The position numbers and the translations under genes are program-made. The notes under the pieces are model-generated. The model did no database searches. It was not told the DNA's origin and was given only the letters and a program-made list of their open reading frames with translations. DNA of 64,000 nucleotides from Halorubrum sp. SD626R (GTDB taxonomy: Archaea > Halobacteriota > Halobacteria > Halobacteriales > Haloferacaceae). Below are positions 25,498 to 34,006 of this stretch, piece after piece. The stretch spans positions 1-64,000 of the forward strand of contig NZ_CVRT01000159.1 in the NCBI RefSeq assembly GCF_001261915.1, in the 5' to 3' direction. The number at the start of each line of letters is the position of its first letter. Positions within the stretch are counted from its first letter, which is position 1.

Positions 25498-25724
25498 GCG
25501 TCCCCGTTGACGGCCGATCGCATAAACGACGGCGGGTCGGTCGCCCGTCGCCCGAGGTTCCACAAATATTGCGTCAATCGGTGACAACAGATTTCCAATC
25601 AGGTGCTGTTGATACGATTCCTAAAGCCCTATCGGGGCGAATACGCACGAATCGGTGCGTCATCGAAATCCGCCTTCGTTGCTGGTGACGCGGGGGTGTT
25701 GGACGCCGCGGCCGTTTCGAGCGT

Positions 25725-26750
25725 ATGTACGACACACACGCGCCGACGTCGCGTCGGTCCTTCCTCGCCGCGTCGGGCGGCGCCGCGACGCTCGGGCTCG
25801 CGGGCTGTCTCGGCGGCGGTGGCGGCGGTCTCGACGAGCTGACGGTCGCTCACATGCCGATCTATCCCGACCTCCAGTGGTACGTGATGGAGGGCGAGGG
25901 GTACTTTTCCGATATCGACGCCGAGATCACGGGGCGAGAGTTCACCGACGGCCCGGCGATCGTCCAGGCGTTCGGCGGCGGCGACATCGACGTCGCCATG
26001 TTCGGCATCGTGCCGGCGATGATCGTCATCGATCGGGGGATCTCCGCGCAGGTGACCGCGGCGAACATCCGCGAGCCGATGGGGATCATGGCCGAGGAGC
26101 CGTTCCACGAGCCGTTCGAGGCCGAGGGCGGCGACGCGTTCGCGACGTGGGCCGAGGAGAACGGTCGCCCCTTCCGCTTCGGCACGTTCCCGCAGGGGAG
26201 CGTCCCGGACGTGCTGCTCCGCTACTGGCTCCAAGAGATCGGGGTCGAGCCGGAGTCGAACGAGAACGTCGAGATTATCGAAATCAACGGTGCCAGCGCG
26301 GTCTGGCAGGCGATCGCCAACGACGAGATCGACGGGACCTCGATCATGGAGCCGGTGCCGACGATCGCCGCCGAGGAGGGCTCGTCCGTGACGATGCTGC
26401 GAACGGCGGCCGAGATCCTCCCCGGCCAGCCCGCGGCGGTCACGCTGATGAGCGACGCGGTCCGCGGGTCGCCGCTGGCCGCGCAGTTCCTCGAACAGCA
26501 CGTCCGCGCGACCGAGTTCATCGACGAGAGCCCGGACGCGACCGCCCAGCACGTCGAGTCGGGGATCGGGATGCCCGCCGACCGCGCCCGGCGCGCGCTC
26601 GACTCGCCGCTGTCTAACTTCGTCACCGATCCCCGGGAGATCGCCGAGGCGACCCCGGTGTTCTCGGAGTTCGCGGCGAACAACGGGCAGATCGATGAAC
26701 GGCTGTCGAACGAGGCGATCTTCGACTACGAGGCCTACGACTCGCTCTGA
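25725..26750 (+). CDS. ABC transporter substrate-binding lipoprotein (SsuA/NrtA type)
   Basis: A 341-residue secreted protein. The N-terminus has twin arginines (TSRRSFLAASGG) and a lipobox LAGC with the lipidated cysteine at about residue 27, then a glycine linker, so Tat export and lipid anchoring are expected. The fold is that of SsuA/TauA/NrtA proteins: MPIYPDLQWYVMEGEGYF, GGGDIDVAMFGIVPAMIVIDRG, FGTFPQGSVPDVLLRYWLQEIG. The ligand may be a sulfonate, nitrate, or an aromatic or thiamine-like compound. Its stop overlaps the permease start (TGATG). Confidence 0.88.
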   Translation: MYDTHAPTSRRSFLAASGGAATLGLAGCLGGGGGGLDELTVAHMPIYPDLQWYVMEGEGYFSDIDAEITGREFTDGPAIVQAFGGGDIDVAMFGIVPAMIVIDRGISAQVTAANIREPMGIMAEEPFHEPFEAEGGDAFATWAEENGRPFRFGTFPQGSVPDVLLRYWLQEIGVEPESNENVEIIEINGASAVWQAIANDEIDGTSIMEPVPTIAAEEGSSVTMLRTAAEILPGQPAAVTLMSDAVRGSPLAAQFLEQHVRATEFIDESPDATAQHVESGIGMPADRARRALDSPLSNFVTDPREIAEATPVFSEFAANNGQIDERLSNEAIFDYEAYDSL

Positions 26751-27553
26751 TGTCGACCGACACCGGGAGCCGGTTCGACGGGGGAGCGCTCCGCGACGGC
26801 CTCGGCCTCGGCGACCCGCGGCGGCTCCTCCGCGGCGCCGCCGGCGTCGTCGGCTTCGTCGCCGTCTGGCACCTGGTCTCGCTCACGCAGCCGGCGTACG
26901 TGCTGCCGTCGCCGGCGGCGGTCGGCGACGCCTTCGCGGAGGAGTTCGCCTCCGGCACGATGACGGCCGCGCTGCGGTCGAGTATCCGCCATTGGCTCCC
27001 CGGGACGGTCGTCGGCACGGGACTCGGCGTCGCCGCCGGCGTCGCGTTCTCGTGGAGCGGCCTGCTCGACGACGTGACCGCGCCGCTCGTGCGGACGCTC
27101 CGGCCCGTCCCGCCGCTCGCGCTGATCGGCTTCGCGATCGCGTGGTTCGGGATCAACGACGCCGGCGCGGCGTTCATCATCGCCGTCGGCGCCTTCTGGA
27201 TCAACTACTACGCGGCGTACGAGGCCGTCGAGGGGGTCTCCGAGGACCTGCTCGACGTGGGCCGCACGCTCGGCGTCCGCGGTGACCTCGACATGGTCCG
27301 GTCGATCGTCCTCCCGGCGTCGCTGCCGGGGATCCTCACCGGGGTCCGGACCGGCCTCGGGCGCTGCTGGATGCTCGTGGTCGCCTCCGAGATCTTCGGC
27401 GTGCCGGGGGTCGGCCGCGAGATACTCCGCGCGAGCAACAACCTCCTCGTCGACACGGTGATCGCGTACATCCTCGTGTTGAGCCTGATGTACCTCCTCG
27501 TCGACGTGGCGTTCCGCGCCGTCCAGCGGAGGGTGTTAGTGTGGCGGGCGTGA
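26750..27553 (+). CDS. ABC transporter permease (SsuC/TauC type)
   Basis: A 267-residue inner-membrane permease of the nitrate/sulfonate/taurine class. Six hydrophobic segments fit the family, and the cytoplasmic EAA loop reads EAVEGVSEDLLDVGRTLGVRGDLDMVRSIVLPASLPGILTGVRTGLGRCWMLVVASEIFG. ATG 26750 overlaps the stop of the binding-protein gene by one base, and its own stop overlaps the start of the ATPase gene, so the three are one translationally coupled operon. Confidence 0.92.
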   Translation: MSTDTGSRFDGGALRDGLGLGDPRRLLRGAAGVVGFVAVWHLVSLTQPAYVLPSPAAVGDAFAEEFASGTMTAALRSSIRHWLPGTVVGTGLGVAAGVAFSWSGLLDDVTAPLVRTLRPVPPLALIGFAIAWFGINDAGAAFIIAVGAFWINYYAAYEAVEGVSEDLLDVGRTLGVRGDLDMVRSIVLPASLPGILTGVRTGLGRCWMLVVASEIFGVPGVGREILRASNNLLVDTVIAYILVLSLMYLLVDVAFRAVQRRVLVWRA

Positions 27554-28350
27554 ACGACGGGCCGATGGCGACGGACGATCGCACGGGCGCGGTCGCCGGG
27601 GAGTCCGGCGTCGTCGTCGACGGCGTCGGCAAGACGTACGACGGCGACGGGAAGCCGGTCCGCGCGCTCGACGACGTCACGTTCGCGGTCGAGAGCGGCG
27701 AGTTCGTCTGTCTCGTCGGCCCGTCCGGCTGCGGGAAGACGACGCTGTTCCGAGTCATCGCCGGGCTCGCCGACGCCACCAACGGAGAGGTCCGGCTCGC
27801 CGGCACCCCTGTCACCGGGCCGACGACCGACATGGGCGTCGTCTTCCAAGAGTACCACCTGTTCCCGTGGCTCACGGTCGAGGAGAACGTCGGGTTCGGG
27901 CTCGAACGGAGCGACCGGTCCGCGGCCGAGCGCGAGCGCCGCGTCGACGAGATGCTCGACCTCGTCGGGCTCACCGAGTTCCGCGACTCGTACCCGAAGT
28001 CGCTGTCGGGCGGGATGAAACAGCGCGTCGCCATCGCGCGGGCGCTGGCCGTCGACCCCGAGCTGCTCCTGATGGACGAACCGTTCGGCGCGGTCGACGC
28101 GCAGACCCGGGAGATGCTCCAGCGGGAGCTGCTCGACGTGTGGGCGTCGACCGGGAAGACGGTACTCTTCGTCACCCACGACGTCGCCGAGGCGGTGACG
28201 CTCGCCGACCGGATCGTCGTGATGGCGGCCGAGCCGGGCCGCGTCGCCGAGGTGGTCGACGTCGAGGTCGACCGCCCCCGCGAGCGCGGCGACCCGGCCT
28301 TCGGCGAGCACGTGGCCCGCGTCCGGGAGCTGATCGGCGCGCGGCCGTAG
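27541..28350 (+). CDS. ABC transporter ATP-binding protein (SsuB/TauB type)
   Basis: A 269-residue nucleotide-binding subunit. Walker A GPSGCGKTT is near residue 60, Q loop FQEYHLFPWL, signature LSGGMKQRVAIARAL near 157, Walker B LLLMDEPFGAVDAQTR and switch VTHDVAEAV. Possible starts are GTG 27541, GTG 27550 (a four-base GTGA overlap with the permease stop) and ATG 27565; the frame before the ATPase fold is poorly conserved, so the true start is open. It completes the SsuABC-like operon. Confidence 0.92.
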   Translation: MAGVNDGPMATDDRTGAVAGESGVVVDGVGKTYDGDGKPVRALDDVTFAVESGEFVCLVGPSGCGKTTLFRVIAGLADATNGEVRLAGTPVTGPTTDMGVVFQEYHLFPWLTVEENVGFGLERSDRSAAERERRVDEMLDLVGLTEFRDSYPKSLSGGMKQRVAIARALAVDPELLLMDEPFGAVDAQTREMLQRELLDVWASTGKTVLFVTHDVAEAVTLADRIVVMAAEPGRVAEVVDVEVDRPRERGDPAFGEHVARVRELIGARP

Positions 28351-28354
28351 CTCG

Positions 28355-28516
28355 CTAGCTCTCCTCGTCGACCGCGGCCGCCAGCTCGTCCATGCGGCTC
28401 CGTATCACCGACAGCGTCGCGTCGGCGTCGGCGTATCCCTGGTCGTAGTCGTCCAGCGCGGACTCGGTCTCGTCGAGGAACCGCTTGACGGCGGTCTCGA
28501 TCGGCTCGTCGCTCAT
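28355..28516 (-). CDS. Small acidic helical protein (53 aa)
   Basis: A short frame from ATG 28516 to TAG 28355, reading MSDEPIETAVKRFLDETESALDDYDQGY then ADADATLSVIRSRMDELAAAVDEES. It is strongly acidic and predicted to be two amphipathic helices, like several tiny haloarchaeal proteins. Composition and the acidic codon pattern argue for coding. Nothing can be said about function. It is convergent with the ABC transporter operon, with only four bases between the stop codons. Confidence 0.6.
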   Translation of the reverse strand: MSDEPIETAVKRFLDETESALDDYDQGYADADATLSVIRSRMDELAAAVDEES

Positions 28517-28586
28517 GCCCCCCGATTCGGTCGCCGGTCTGTTAACCCCTCGGAGCGAGCGCCGCGCTCTCGGACGCGACCGCGGT

Positions 28587-28811
28587 TCAGCGCCGGCGCA
28601 GCGCGTACGCGGCGTAGCCGACGGCGGCGAGCAGCCCGACCGACAGCAGGCTCCCGTACAGCGCCGGGGAGGCGGCGACGTACTCGCCGAACGGGTCCGT
28701 GAGGGCGAGCACGCCGACGGTCAGCGCGACTGAGATGAGGATACCGACCGCACCGAACGTCTTGAAGGCCGTGTCGAGGTCCGGACGCGGCGATCCGCGC
28801 GAGTGGCTCAT
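28587..28811 (-). CDS. Two-helix membrane protein (74 aa)
   Basis: A 74-residue protein with two hydrophobic segments (about 20-40, GILISVALTVGVLALT, and 48-68, PALYGSLLSVGLLAAVGYAAYAL) joined by a short loop DPFGEYVA, and a basic C-terminus RRR that would sit inside. The N-terminal 17 residues are polar. It belongs to the many small haloarchaeal membrane proteins without known function. It is unlikely to be a shadow because the opposite frames lack a comparable pattern. Confidence 0.6.
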   Translation of the reverse strand: MSHSRGSPRPDLDTAFKTFGAVGILISVALTVGVLALTDPFGEYVAASPALYGSLLSVGLLAAVGYAAYALRRR

Positions 28812-28894
28812 ACCCCCGCGTAGGCGCTCCGGTAATAAATGCTCACGACGGGATTCTCACGGCGAGGGAACGCTGGGTCGGGGCTCGACCCCTC

Positions 28895-29533
28895 TCACTC
28901 GGGAAATCCCTCGACGATTTCGACGCCGGAGGAGGCGCCGATCCGCGTCGCGCCCGCGTCGAGCATCGCCATCGCCTCGTCGTAGGAACCGACGCCGCCG
29001 GAGGCCTTCACCGGGAGGTAGTCGCTCATCAGCTCCACGTCCGACACCGCGGCGCCGCCGTCGGCGAACCCGGTGGAGGTCTTCACCATGTCGGCGTCGG
29101 CGTCGACGGCGGCCTCGCAGGCGCGGCGCCTCTCGGCGTCGGACAGGAGCGCGGCCTCGATGATCACCTTCACCGGGACCGGCACCGCGGCGACGACGCC
29201 GGCGATCTCGGCGGCAACGGCGTCGTCCTCGCCCGCCTTCAGGCGGCCGACGTTGATGACGAGGTCGAGCTCGTCGGCGCCGTCCTCCCACGCGCCCACC
29301 GCCTCGTCCCGCTTCGCCGCGGGCGCGTGCTGGCCGTGCGGGAACCCGACCACGGTCGCGATCGTCGACGGGGCGTTCGCGTAGTCGGCCGCCTCGGCGA
29401 CGTAGCAGGGCGGGATACAGGCGTTCATCCCGTGGTCGGCGGCCTCGTCGAGGACGGTCTCGACGTCCGCCCACGTCGTCTCCGGGCCGAGCACGGTGTG
29501 GTCGATGCTGGCGGCGAACGCGTCGCGGTCCAT
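28895..29533 (-). CDS. deoC: Deoxyribose-phosphate aldolase
   Basis: A 212-residue class I aldolase splitting 2-deoxyribose-5-phosphate into glyceraldehyde-3-phosphate and acetaldehyde. ATG 29533 gives [20 protein letters not shown]. The Schiff-base lysine lies in [15 protein letters not shown] and a second lysine in [17 protein letters not shown]; other DeoC marks are [16 protein letters not shown] and [20 protein letters not shown]-like element 22-30 bases upstream suggests a leaderless transcript. The gene lies alone between small membrane and heat-shock genes. Confidence 0.94.
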   Translation of the reverse strand: MDRDAFAASIDHTVLGPETTWADVETVLDEAADHGMNACIPPCYVAEAADYANAPSTIATVVGFPHGQHAPAAKRDEAVGAWEDGADELDLVINVGRLKAGEDDAVAAEIAGVVAAVPVPVKVIIEAALLSDAERRRACEAAVDADADMVKTSTGFADGGAAVSDVELMSDYLPVKASGGVGSYDEAMAMLDAGATRIGASSGVEIVEGFPE

Positions 29534-29554
29534 GCGCTCACGGTTCGCGCGACC

Positions 29555-29563
29555 GATAAAAGG
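29555..29563 (-). promoter_or_regulatory. TATA element of deoC
   Basis: On the minus strand the bases read CCTTTTATCG, 22-30 bases before the deoC ATG at 29533. This distance is what is expected of haloarchaeal leaderless promoters, in which transcription begins at or within a few bases of the start codon. Confidence 0.45.
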
Positions 29564-29671
29564 CGTGTCGACGGGGAGGCGTGCCAACCGGGGATGCGCG
29601 CCGATCGGAGGTGCGCGCCACCGGGGAACCGGTCCGCGACCGGTCGGCGTCGGCGGGAGGCAGTCGCCGCG

Positions 29672-30040
29672 TCAGCTCTCAATCTCGATCTCGGTGCCGG
29701 TCACCGCGGCGTCGACGACGGCGGGGAGCCGCACGGTCAGGATACCGTTCTGATAGGAGGCCTCGATGCCGTCCTCGTCGACGGTCCTCGGGAAGCGGAA
29801 CCGGCGGTGGTAGGTCCGGCGCGTGCCGCGCTCCTCGTCCTCGTGTTCGGCGGCGATGTTGAGGACGCCGCCGTCCCACGAGGCCGTGATCTCCGCGGGG
29901 TCGAACCCGGGGAGCTCTACCGTGAGGACGAACTCGTCGTCCTCCTCGTACAGCTCGTAGTCGTTACCGCCCGATTCGAACAGTCGGCTCGGGAAGTCGA
30001 ATCCTTGCGTCCACGAACTGGCTGGCGTCGGCATGGCCAT
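29672..30040 (-). CDS. Hsp20 / alpha-crystallin small heat-shock protein
   Basis: A 122-residue chaperone that holds unfolding proteins. The alpha-crystallin domain covers about residues 27-115: YELYEEDDEFVLTVELPGFDPAEITASWDGGVLNIAAEHEDEE, then YHRRFRFPRTVDEDGIEASYQNGILTVRLP, the conserved I/V-x-V end of the fold being TVRLP. ATG 30040 (MAMPTPASSW) was preferred to the nearby ATG 30034. It faces gatD, and the 150-base space between holds a 25-base perfect dyad. Confidence 0.92.
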   Translation of the reverse strand: MAMPTPASSWTQGFDFPSRLFESGGNDYELYEEDDEFVLTVELPGFDPAEITASWDGGVLNIAAEHEDEERGTRRTYHRRFRFPRTVDEDGIEASYQNGILTVRLPAVVDAAVTGTEIEIES

Positions 30041-30130
30041 TGCTGACCACCTCGAGTGCAATCGATCATAGGGTAGCGATTCTATATGAACTTTACGAAC
30101 TGTGCGGCTTGATATCAACCGTCGAGGACG

Positions 30131-30155
30131 CGTTCGCGGTCCTGGACCGCGAACG
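30131..30155. promoter_or_regulatory. Perfect 12-base inverted repeat between hsp20 and gatD
   Basis: CGTTCGCGGTCC at 30131-30142 and GGACCGCGAACG at 30144-30155 are exact reverse complements separated by one T. The dyad sits 36 bases before the gatD start and about 90 bases before the hsp20 start. It could be an operator for a dimeric regulator of one or both genes, or a hairpin in a leader. No T-run follows, so an intrinsic terminator is not supported. Confidence 0.5.
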
Positions 30156-30191
30156 GTTGGATTCAAGTCCGCCGCAGGGGAAGCGGGTGGT

Positions 30192-31514
30192 ATGCAACCG
30201 GGAGATCGCGTCCGCGTCGAGCGCGGGGACGTCACGAACGAGGGCGTACTGCTCCCCTCGACGACTCGCGACCACCTCGTCGTCAAGCTCGACGGGGGGT
30301 ACAACGTCGGCGTCGACCGCGACGCGGCCGACGTCGAGGTGCTCGAATCGGGCGCCCGCGACGTGGACGACGGGGCCGACGCGGGCGGCGGCGAGGCCTC
30401 CGAGATCACCTTCGACGACGACCTGCCGACGGTCTCGCTCATCTCCACCGGCGGGACGATCGCCTCCACCGTCGACTACCGGACCGGCGCCGTCACCGCG
30501 CAGTTCGACGCCGAGGACGTGCTGCGGGCGGTCCCCGATCTGGCCGGCCGCGCGAACTACCGCGGCCGGGTCGTCGCGAACATCCTCTCCGAGAACATGG
30601 AGCCGTCCATCTGGCGGGAGCTCGCCGAGGCGGTCGCCGAGGAGGTCGAGGCGGGCGCCGACGGCGTCGTCGTGATGCACGGCACCGACACGATGCAGTA
30701 CTCCGCCTCCGCGCTCTCCTTCATGCTCGACTCGCCCGTCCCGGTCGTCTTCACCGGGAGCCAGCGCTCCGCGGACCGGCCCTCCTCCGACAACGTGATG
30801 AACGCGGTCTGCGCCGTCGAGGCCGCGAAGGCCGACCACGCCGAGACGCTCGTCTGCATGCACGCGAGCCCCTCCGACGACGCCTGCGCGCTCCACCGCG
30901 GCACGCGCGTCCGGAAGAACCACACCTCCCGGCGCGACGCCTTCGAGACGGTCGGCGCCGCGCCTCTCGGTCGCATCGACTACGAGGCCGCGGCCGAGGC
31001 GGGCGCCGACGGCGACGCCGCGGACGACGCCATCGAGTGGGCCCGCAAGCCGCTCCCGCGGGGGCGCGTGGCGGGCGATGGCGACGGAGAAGACGGCGCC
31101 GACGCCGACCTCACGACCGCGACCGACCTCGACGCCGACGTGGAGCTGGCGAAGTTCACGCCCGGCATGGACCCGGCCGCGTGGGACTACCTCGGCGACA
31201 AGGACGGCGTCGTGATCGAGGGGACCGGGCTCGGCCACGTCCACACCGACCTCATTCCGCGGATCGAGGAGCTGGTCGAGGGCGGGACCGTCGTCGCGAT
31301 GACGAGCCAGTGCCTCGCCGGCCGCGTCTGCGACCGCGTCTACGACACCGGCCGCGACCTGCTCGACGCCGGCGTCGTCGAGGCCGGCGACACCCTCCCC
31401 GGCACCGCGAAGGTGAAGCTGATGTGGGCGCTGGCGAACCTGTCGGACCCGAAGGGGGCGATGGGCCGCGACCTCGCCGGCGAGCTGACCGAGGAGTCGC
31501 GGCCCTGGCGATGA
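30192..31514 (+). CDS. gatD: Glutamyl-tRNA(Gln) amidotransferase subunit D
   Basis: A 440-residue archaeal amidotransferase subunit that releases ammonia from glutamine (or asparagine) for GatE, which turns Glu-tRNA(Gln) into Gln-tRNA(Gln). ATG 30192 gives MQPGDRVRVERGDVTNEGVLLPST, an N-terminal SH3-like strand region. The asparaginase fold follows: STGGTIASTVDYRTGAV (catalytic Thr) and VVMHGTDTMQYSASAL, then SQRSADRPSSDN and TSQCLAGRV. GatE is not in the window. The stop overlaps the next gene by four bases (ATGA). Confidence 0.95.
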   Translation: MQPGDRVRVERGDVTNEGVLLPSTTRDHLVVKLDGGYNVGVDRDAADVEVLESGARDVDDGADAGGGEASEITFDDDLPTVSLISTGGTIASTVDYRTGAVTAQFDAEDVLRAVPDLAGRANYRGRVVANILSENMEPSIWRELAEAVAEEVEAGADGVVVMHGTDTMQYSASALSFMLDSPVPVVFTGSQRSADRPSSDNVMNAVCAVEAAKADHAETLVCMHASPSDDACALHRGTRVRKNHTSRRDAFETVGAAPLGRIDYEAAAEAGADGDAADDAIEWARKPLPRGRVAGDGDGEDGADADLTTATDLDADVELAKFTPGMDPAAWDYLGDKDGVVIEGTGLGHVHTDLIPRIEELVEGGTVVAMTSQCLAGRVCDRVYDTGRDLLDAGVVEAGDTLPGTAKVKLMWALANLSDPKGAMGRDLAGELTEESRPWR

Positions 31515-32620
31515 CGGCGGCGGGAGGCGAGTTCGACGTGATCGTCCGCGAGGCCCGGCCGGCCGACGCCGACGCGGTCGCGGCCTTCGCGCGCGACACG
31601 TGGGGCGAGCGCCACGACGACTACATCCCGCGCGTGTTCCCCGAGTGGGCGGCGTCCGACGACCCCGACGCCGGCACCTTCGTCGCGACGCTGCCGCCCG
31701 CGGCGGTCGCGGGCGGCGCGGGCGGCGAGGCCGGCGCGACCGAGAACGCCGGCGGACGCGACGACCGCGAGCCCGACGACACGCTCGTCGAGGGCGACGG
31801 GACGGGCGCGGCCGCCGCCGGCGAGCCCGAGGCCGTCGTCGGCTGTATTCAGGGCGTCATGCTCTCCGACTGGGAGGCGTGGGGACAGGGGATCCGGGTC
31901 GACCCCGCGGCCCGCGGCCTCGGGGTCGGGACCGCGCTCTCGGAGGCCGCGCTCGACTGGGCGCGCGAGCGCGGCGCGGCCGTCTGTCGGAACATGGTGT
32001 TCTCGTGGAACGTCGCCGGGCTCGGCCAGTCGCGCGCGGTCGGCTTCGAGCCCGCGACCGAGTTCCGGTTCGCGGAGCCGACGCCCGACGCAGACGCGGT
32101 CGGCGCGGCCGACGCGGCCGACGCGGCCGAGACCGACGGGATCGGTCCCGTCACCGACCCAGACCCGGACGCCGCGTGGGCGCTCTGGAGCGACAGCGAC
32201 GCGCGGGACCACCTGCGTGGGCTGGCGCTCGACGGCGACGAGCCGTGGGCGTGTTCCGCGCTCACCCGCGAGCGCCTCCGGGTCGCGGCCGACGAGGACC
32301 GACTGGTCGCCGTCGCCGACGCGGACGCGCTCGCCGGCGTCGCGGTCCGGACCCGCGTCTCCGAGGGCCCGAGCGACGAGGAGTGCGGGGGCGGCCCCGA
32401 GCGGACCGCCGAGTACGGCGCCGCCGCGTGGCGCGACGTCGACGCCGCGGGCGCGCTCTACGCGTCGATCGCGGCGGACGCGGCCGCGGTCGACGCCGAC
32501 GCGACCCGCGTCCTGATCCCCGAGACGGTCGACCACGTGAGCGACACCGGCGCGAACCGGGTGCCCGTCGCCGCCGAGCCCGACTTCGTCATGCGGGCGG
32601 ACCTCACGGGCGAACTATAA
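31511..32620 (+). CDS. GNAT N-acetyltransferase, coupled to gatD
   Basis: A 369-residue protein starting at ATG 31511, which overlaps the gatD stop by four bases. The GNAT fold runs about 10-190, with acetyl-CoA loop VDPAARGLGVGTALSEAALDWARERG and MVFSWNVAGLGQSRAVGFEPATEFRFAEP. A low-complexity Gly/Ala/Asp insert separates strands (about 66-100), and a second, weaker domain (residues 205-369) ends in ETVDHVSDTGANRVPVAAEPDFVMRADL. A two-domain GNAT of this length is unusual outside haloarchaea. The substrate is unknown. Confidence 0.8.
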   Translation: MTAAGGEFDVIVREARPADADAVAAFARDTWGERHDDYIPRVFPEWAASDDPDAGTFVATLPPAAVAGGAGGEAGATENAGGRDDREPDDTLVEGDGTGAAAAGEPEAVVGCIQGVMLSDWEAWGQGIRVDPAARGLGVGTALSEAALDWARERGAAVCRNMVFSWNVAGLGQSRAVGFEPATEFRFAEPTPDADAVGAADAADAAETDGIGPVTDPDPDAAWALWSDSDARDHLRGLALDGDEPWACSALTRERLRVAADEDRLVAVADADALAGVAVRTRVSEGPSDEECGGGPERTAEYGAAAWRDVDAAGALYASIAADAAAVDADATRVLIPETVDHVSDTGANRVPVAAEPDFVMRADLTGEL

Positions 32621-32644
32621 GCGTCGGCGGCCGAACGGGACACC

Positions 32645-32860
32645 ATGACGCTCCTCTCCGGGGTCGCCCTGCCGTGGTCGCTCCCGCTCACGGTCGTGGT
32701 CTACGGCGTCGTCGTCGCCGCCGCGGCGTGGATCTACCGCGATGCGAGGGCGCGCGGGAACCGCTACGCGGCCGTCTGGGGGGTCTCGACGCTCGTGTTC
32801 ACGATCCTCCCGGTGCTCGCGTACCTGTACCTCCACCGCGACGCGGGACCGGCGCGGTGA
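32645..32860 (+). CDS. Two-helix membrane protein (71 aa)
   Basis: A 71-residue protein with hydrophobic segments at about 12-32 and 44-64 (STLVFTILPVLAYLYLH). The basic loop YRDARARGNRYAAVWG between them and RDAGPAR at the end predict an N-out, C-out or hairpin topology. The type is common in haloarchaea, with no known role. It follows the GNAT gene by 24 bases and precedes the prepilin peptidase by about 110. Confidence 0.55.
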   Translation: MTLLSGVALPWSLPLTVVVYGVVVAAAAWIYRDARARGNRYAAVWGVSTLVFTILPVLAYLYLHRDAGPAR

Positions 32861-32911
32861 CGCGTACCGAAAGCGGTCGCTCCCGTCCGCGTCTCCCGGC
32901 CGGCGGCTCGC

Positions 32912-32929
32912 GCTATCGGTCACGATAGC
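32912..32929. promoter_or_regulatory. Inverted repeat upstream of prepilin peptidase
   Basis: GCTATCG at 32912-32918 and CGATAGC at 32923-32929 are exact reverse complements around GTCA. The element ends 42 bases before the prepilin peptidase start, just upstream of a TATA-like CCTAATTATG. The position suits an operator covering the promoter's upstream edge. No regulator gene is adjacent. Confidence 0.4.
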
Positions 32930-32971
32930 CGAACCCGAACGCCTAATTATGCCCGCGGCGGCCGTGGGGAC

Positions 32972-33970
32972 ATGTTCGCGACGCTCCCGGACCTCCTGCG
33001 GCTGCTCGCCGTCCCCGTCTTCGCGTGGGCGGCGCTGCGGGACGTCCGGACCCGACGCCTCCCGAACCGGATCTGGCCGCCGCTGTACGCGTCCGGCGCG
33101 TTGCTGCTGGTGTGGGAGACGGCGGCGATGTGGCCGCTCGCGGGGGTCGAGGGCCGGCTGTTCCTCGTGCAGGCCGCGATCAGCGTCCTGTTCGTCGCCC
33201 CGCTCGGCTACGCCTTCTGGTACCTCGGCGCGTTCGGCGGGGCGGACGCGAAGGCGCTGATCGCGCTCGCGCTCCTCTTCCCGACGTTCCCCGAGTACGT
33301 CGCCGCCGGCGCCGAGTTCCCGCTCGTCGAGACCCAGATCGGCGTCTTCTCGCTCACGGTCCTCACGAACACGGTGCTGCTCGGACTCGCGTATCCGCTG
33401 GGGCTCGCCGGGCTCAACCTCCTCCGCGGCGAGGTCTCGGCGAACATGTTCCTCGCCCGGCCGGTGCCGACCGAGTCCCTGTCGGGCCGCCACGGCCGGC
33501 TGTACGAGGACGACGCTGGCGAGACCCGGAGCGGGCTGGACCTGGACGCGCTCCGGATGTACCTGCGGTGGCGCGGGCTGACGCTCGCCGACCTGCGCGA
33601 CGACCCGGACCGCCTCCGCGACCCGGAGAGCGTCGGCGAGACGTTCGACCCGACCGACGGCGGGACCCACGTCGGCCCGCGGACCGACGGGGGGACGGCG
33701 ACCGGCGTCGGCGACGGGGGCGTCGACTCCTCCGGAGACCGTCCCGACGACCCGTGGGCCGCGGAGCGCTTCCTCGACGAGATCGACCACGGGGCGTACG
33801 GCACCGACGCCGAGACGCTCCGCGGCGGGTTGGCGGTCGTCGCCCGGGAGAACCGGGTGCTGGTGTCGCCGGGGATGCCGTTCGTCGTCCCGATGGCGGC
33901 CGGGCTGGTCGTCTCGCTGACGTACGGCGACGCGCTGTTCGCGCTGCTCGGCGCCGTCGGACTCGTCTGA
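32972..33970 (+). CDS. Prepilin/preflagellin peptidase, A24 aspartic type
   Basis: A 332-residue membrane aspartyl protease that trims class III signal peptides of pilins and archaellins. The two catalytic aspartates are visible: D in WAALRDVRTRRLPNRIW (residue 24) and D in the GAFGGADAKAL version of the GxGD motif (about residue 91). Six hydrophobic segments flank a hydrophilic 150-residue cytoplasmic insert (about 160-300, rich in Asp/Gly) before the last helix; such an insert is common in haloarchaeal PibD proteins. No pilin gene is adjacent. Confidence 0.88.
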   Translation: MFATLPDLLRLLAVPVFAWAALRDVRTRRLPNRIWPPLYASGALLLVWETAAMWPLAGVEGRLFLVQAAISVLFVAPLGYAFWYLGAFGGADAKALIALALLFPTFPEYVAAGAEFPLVETQIGVFSLTVLTNTVLLGLAYPLGLAGLNLLRGEVSANMFLARPVPTESLSGRHGRLYEDDAGETRSGLDLDALRMYLRWRGLTLADLRDDPDRLRDPESVGETFDPTDGGTHVGPRTDGGTATGVGDGGVDSSGDRPDDPWAAERFLDEIDHGAYGTDAETLRGGLAVVARENRVLVSPGMPFVVPMAAGLVVSLTYGDALFALLGAVGLV

Positions 33971-34006
33971 GCCGAAGGAGCCGGGACCCCGTCGCACCGC
34001 CGGCCC

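Noticed and set aside
25603..25724. Frame reading LIRFLKPYRGEYARIGASSKSAF between menB and the ABC operon
   Set aside because: No convincing start and the sequence overlaps the promoter region of the binding-protein gene; it contains only a weak five-base dyad.
33450..33880. Long hydrophilic insertion in the prepilin peptidase considered as an unusual fusion
   Set aside because: Haloarchaeal PibD-type enzymes often carry such an acidic cytoplasmic insert, so it is not evidence of novelty.
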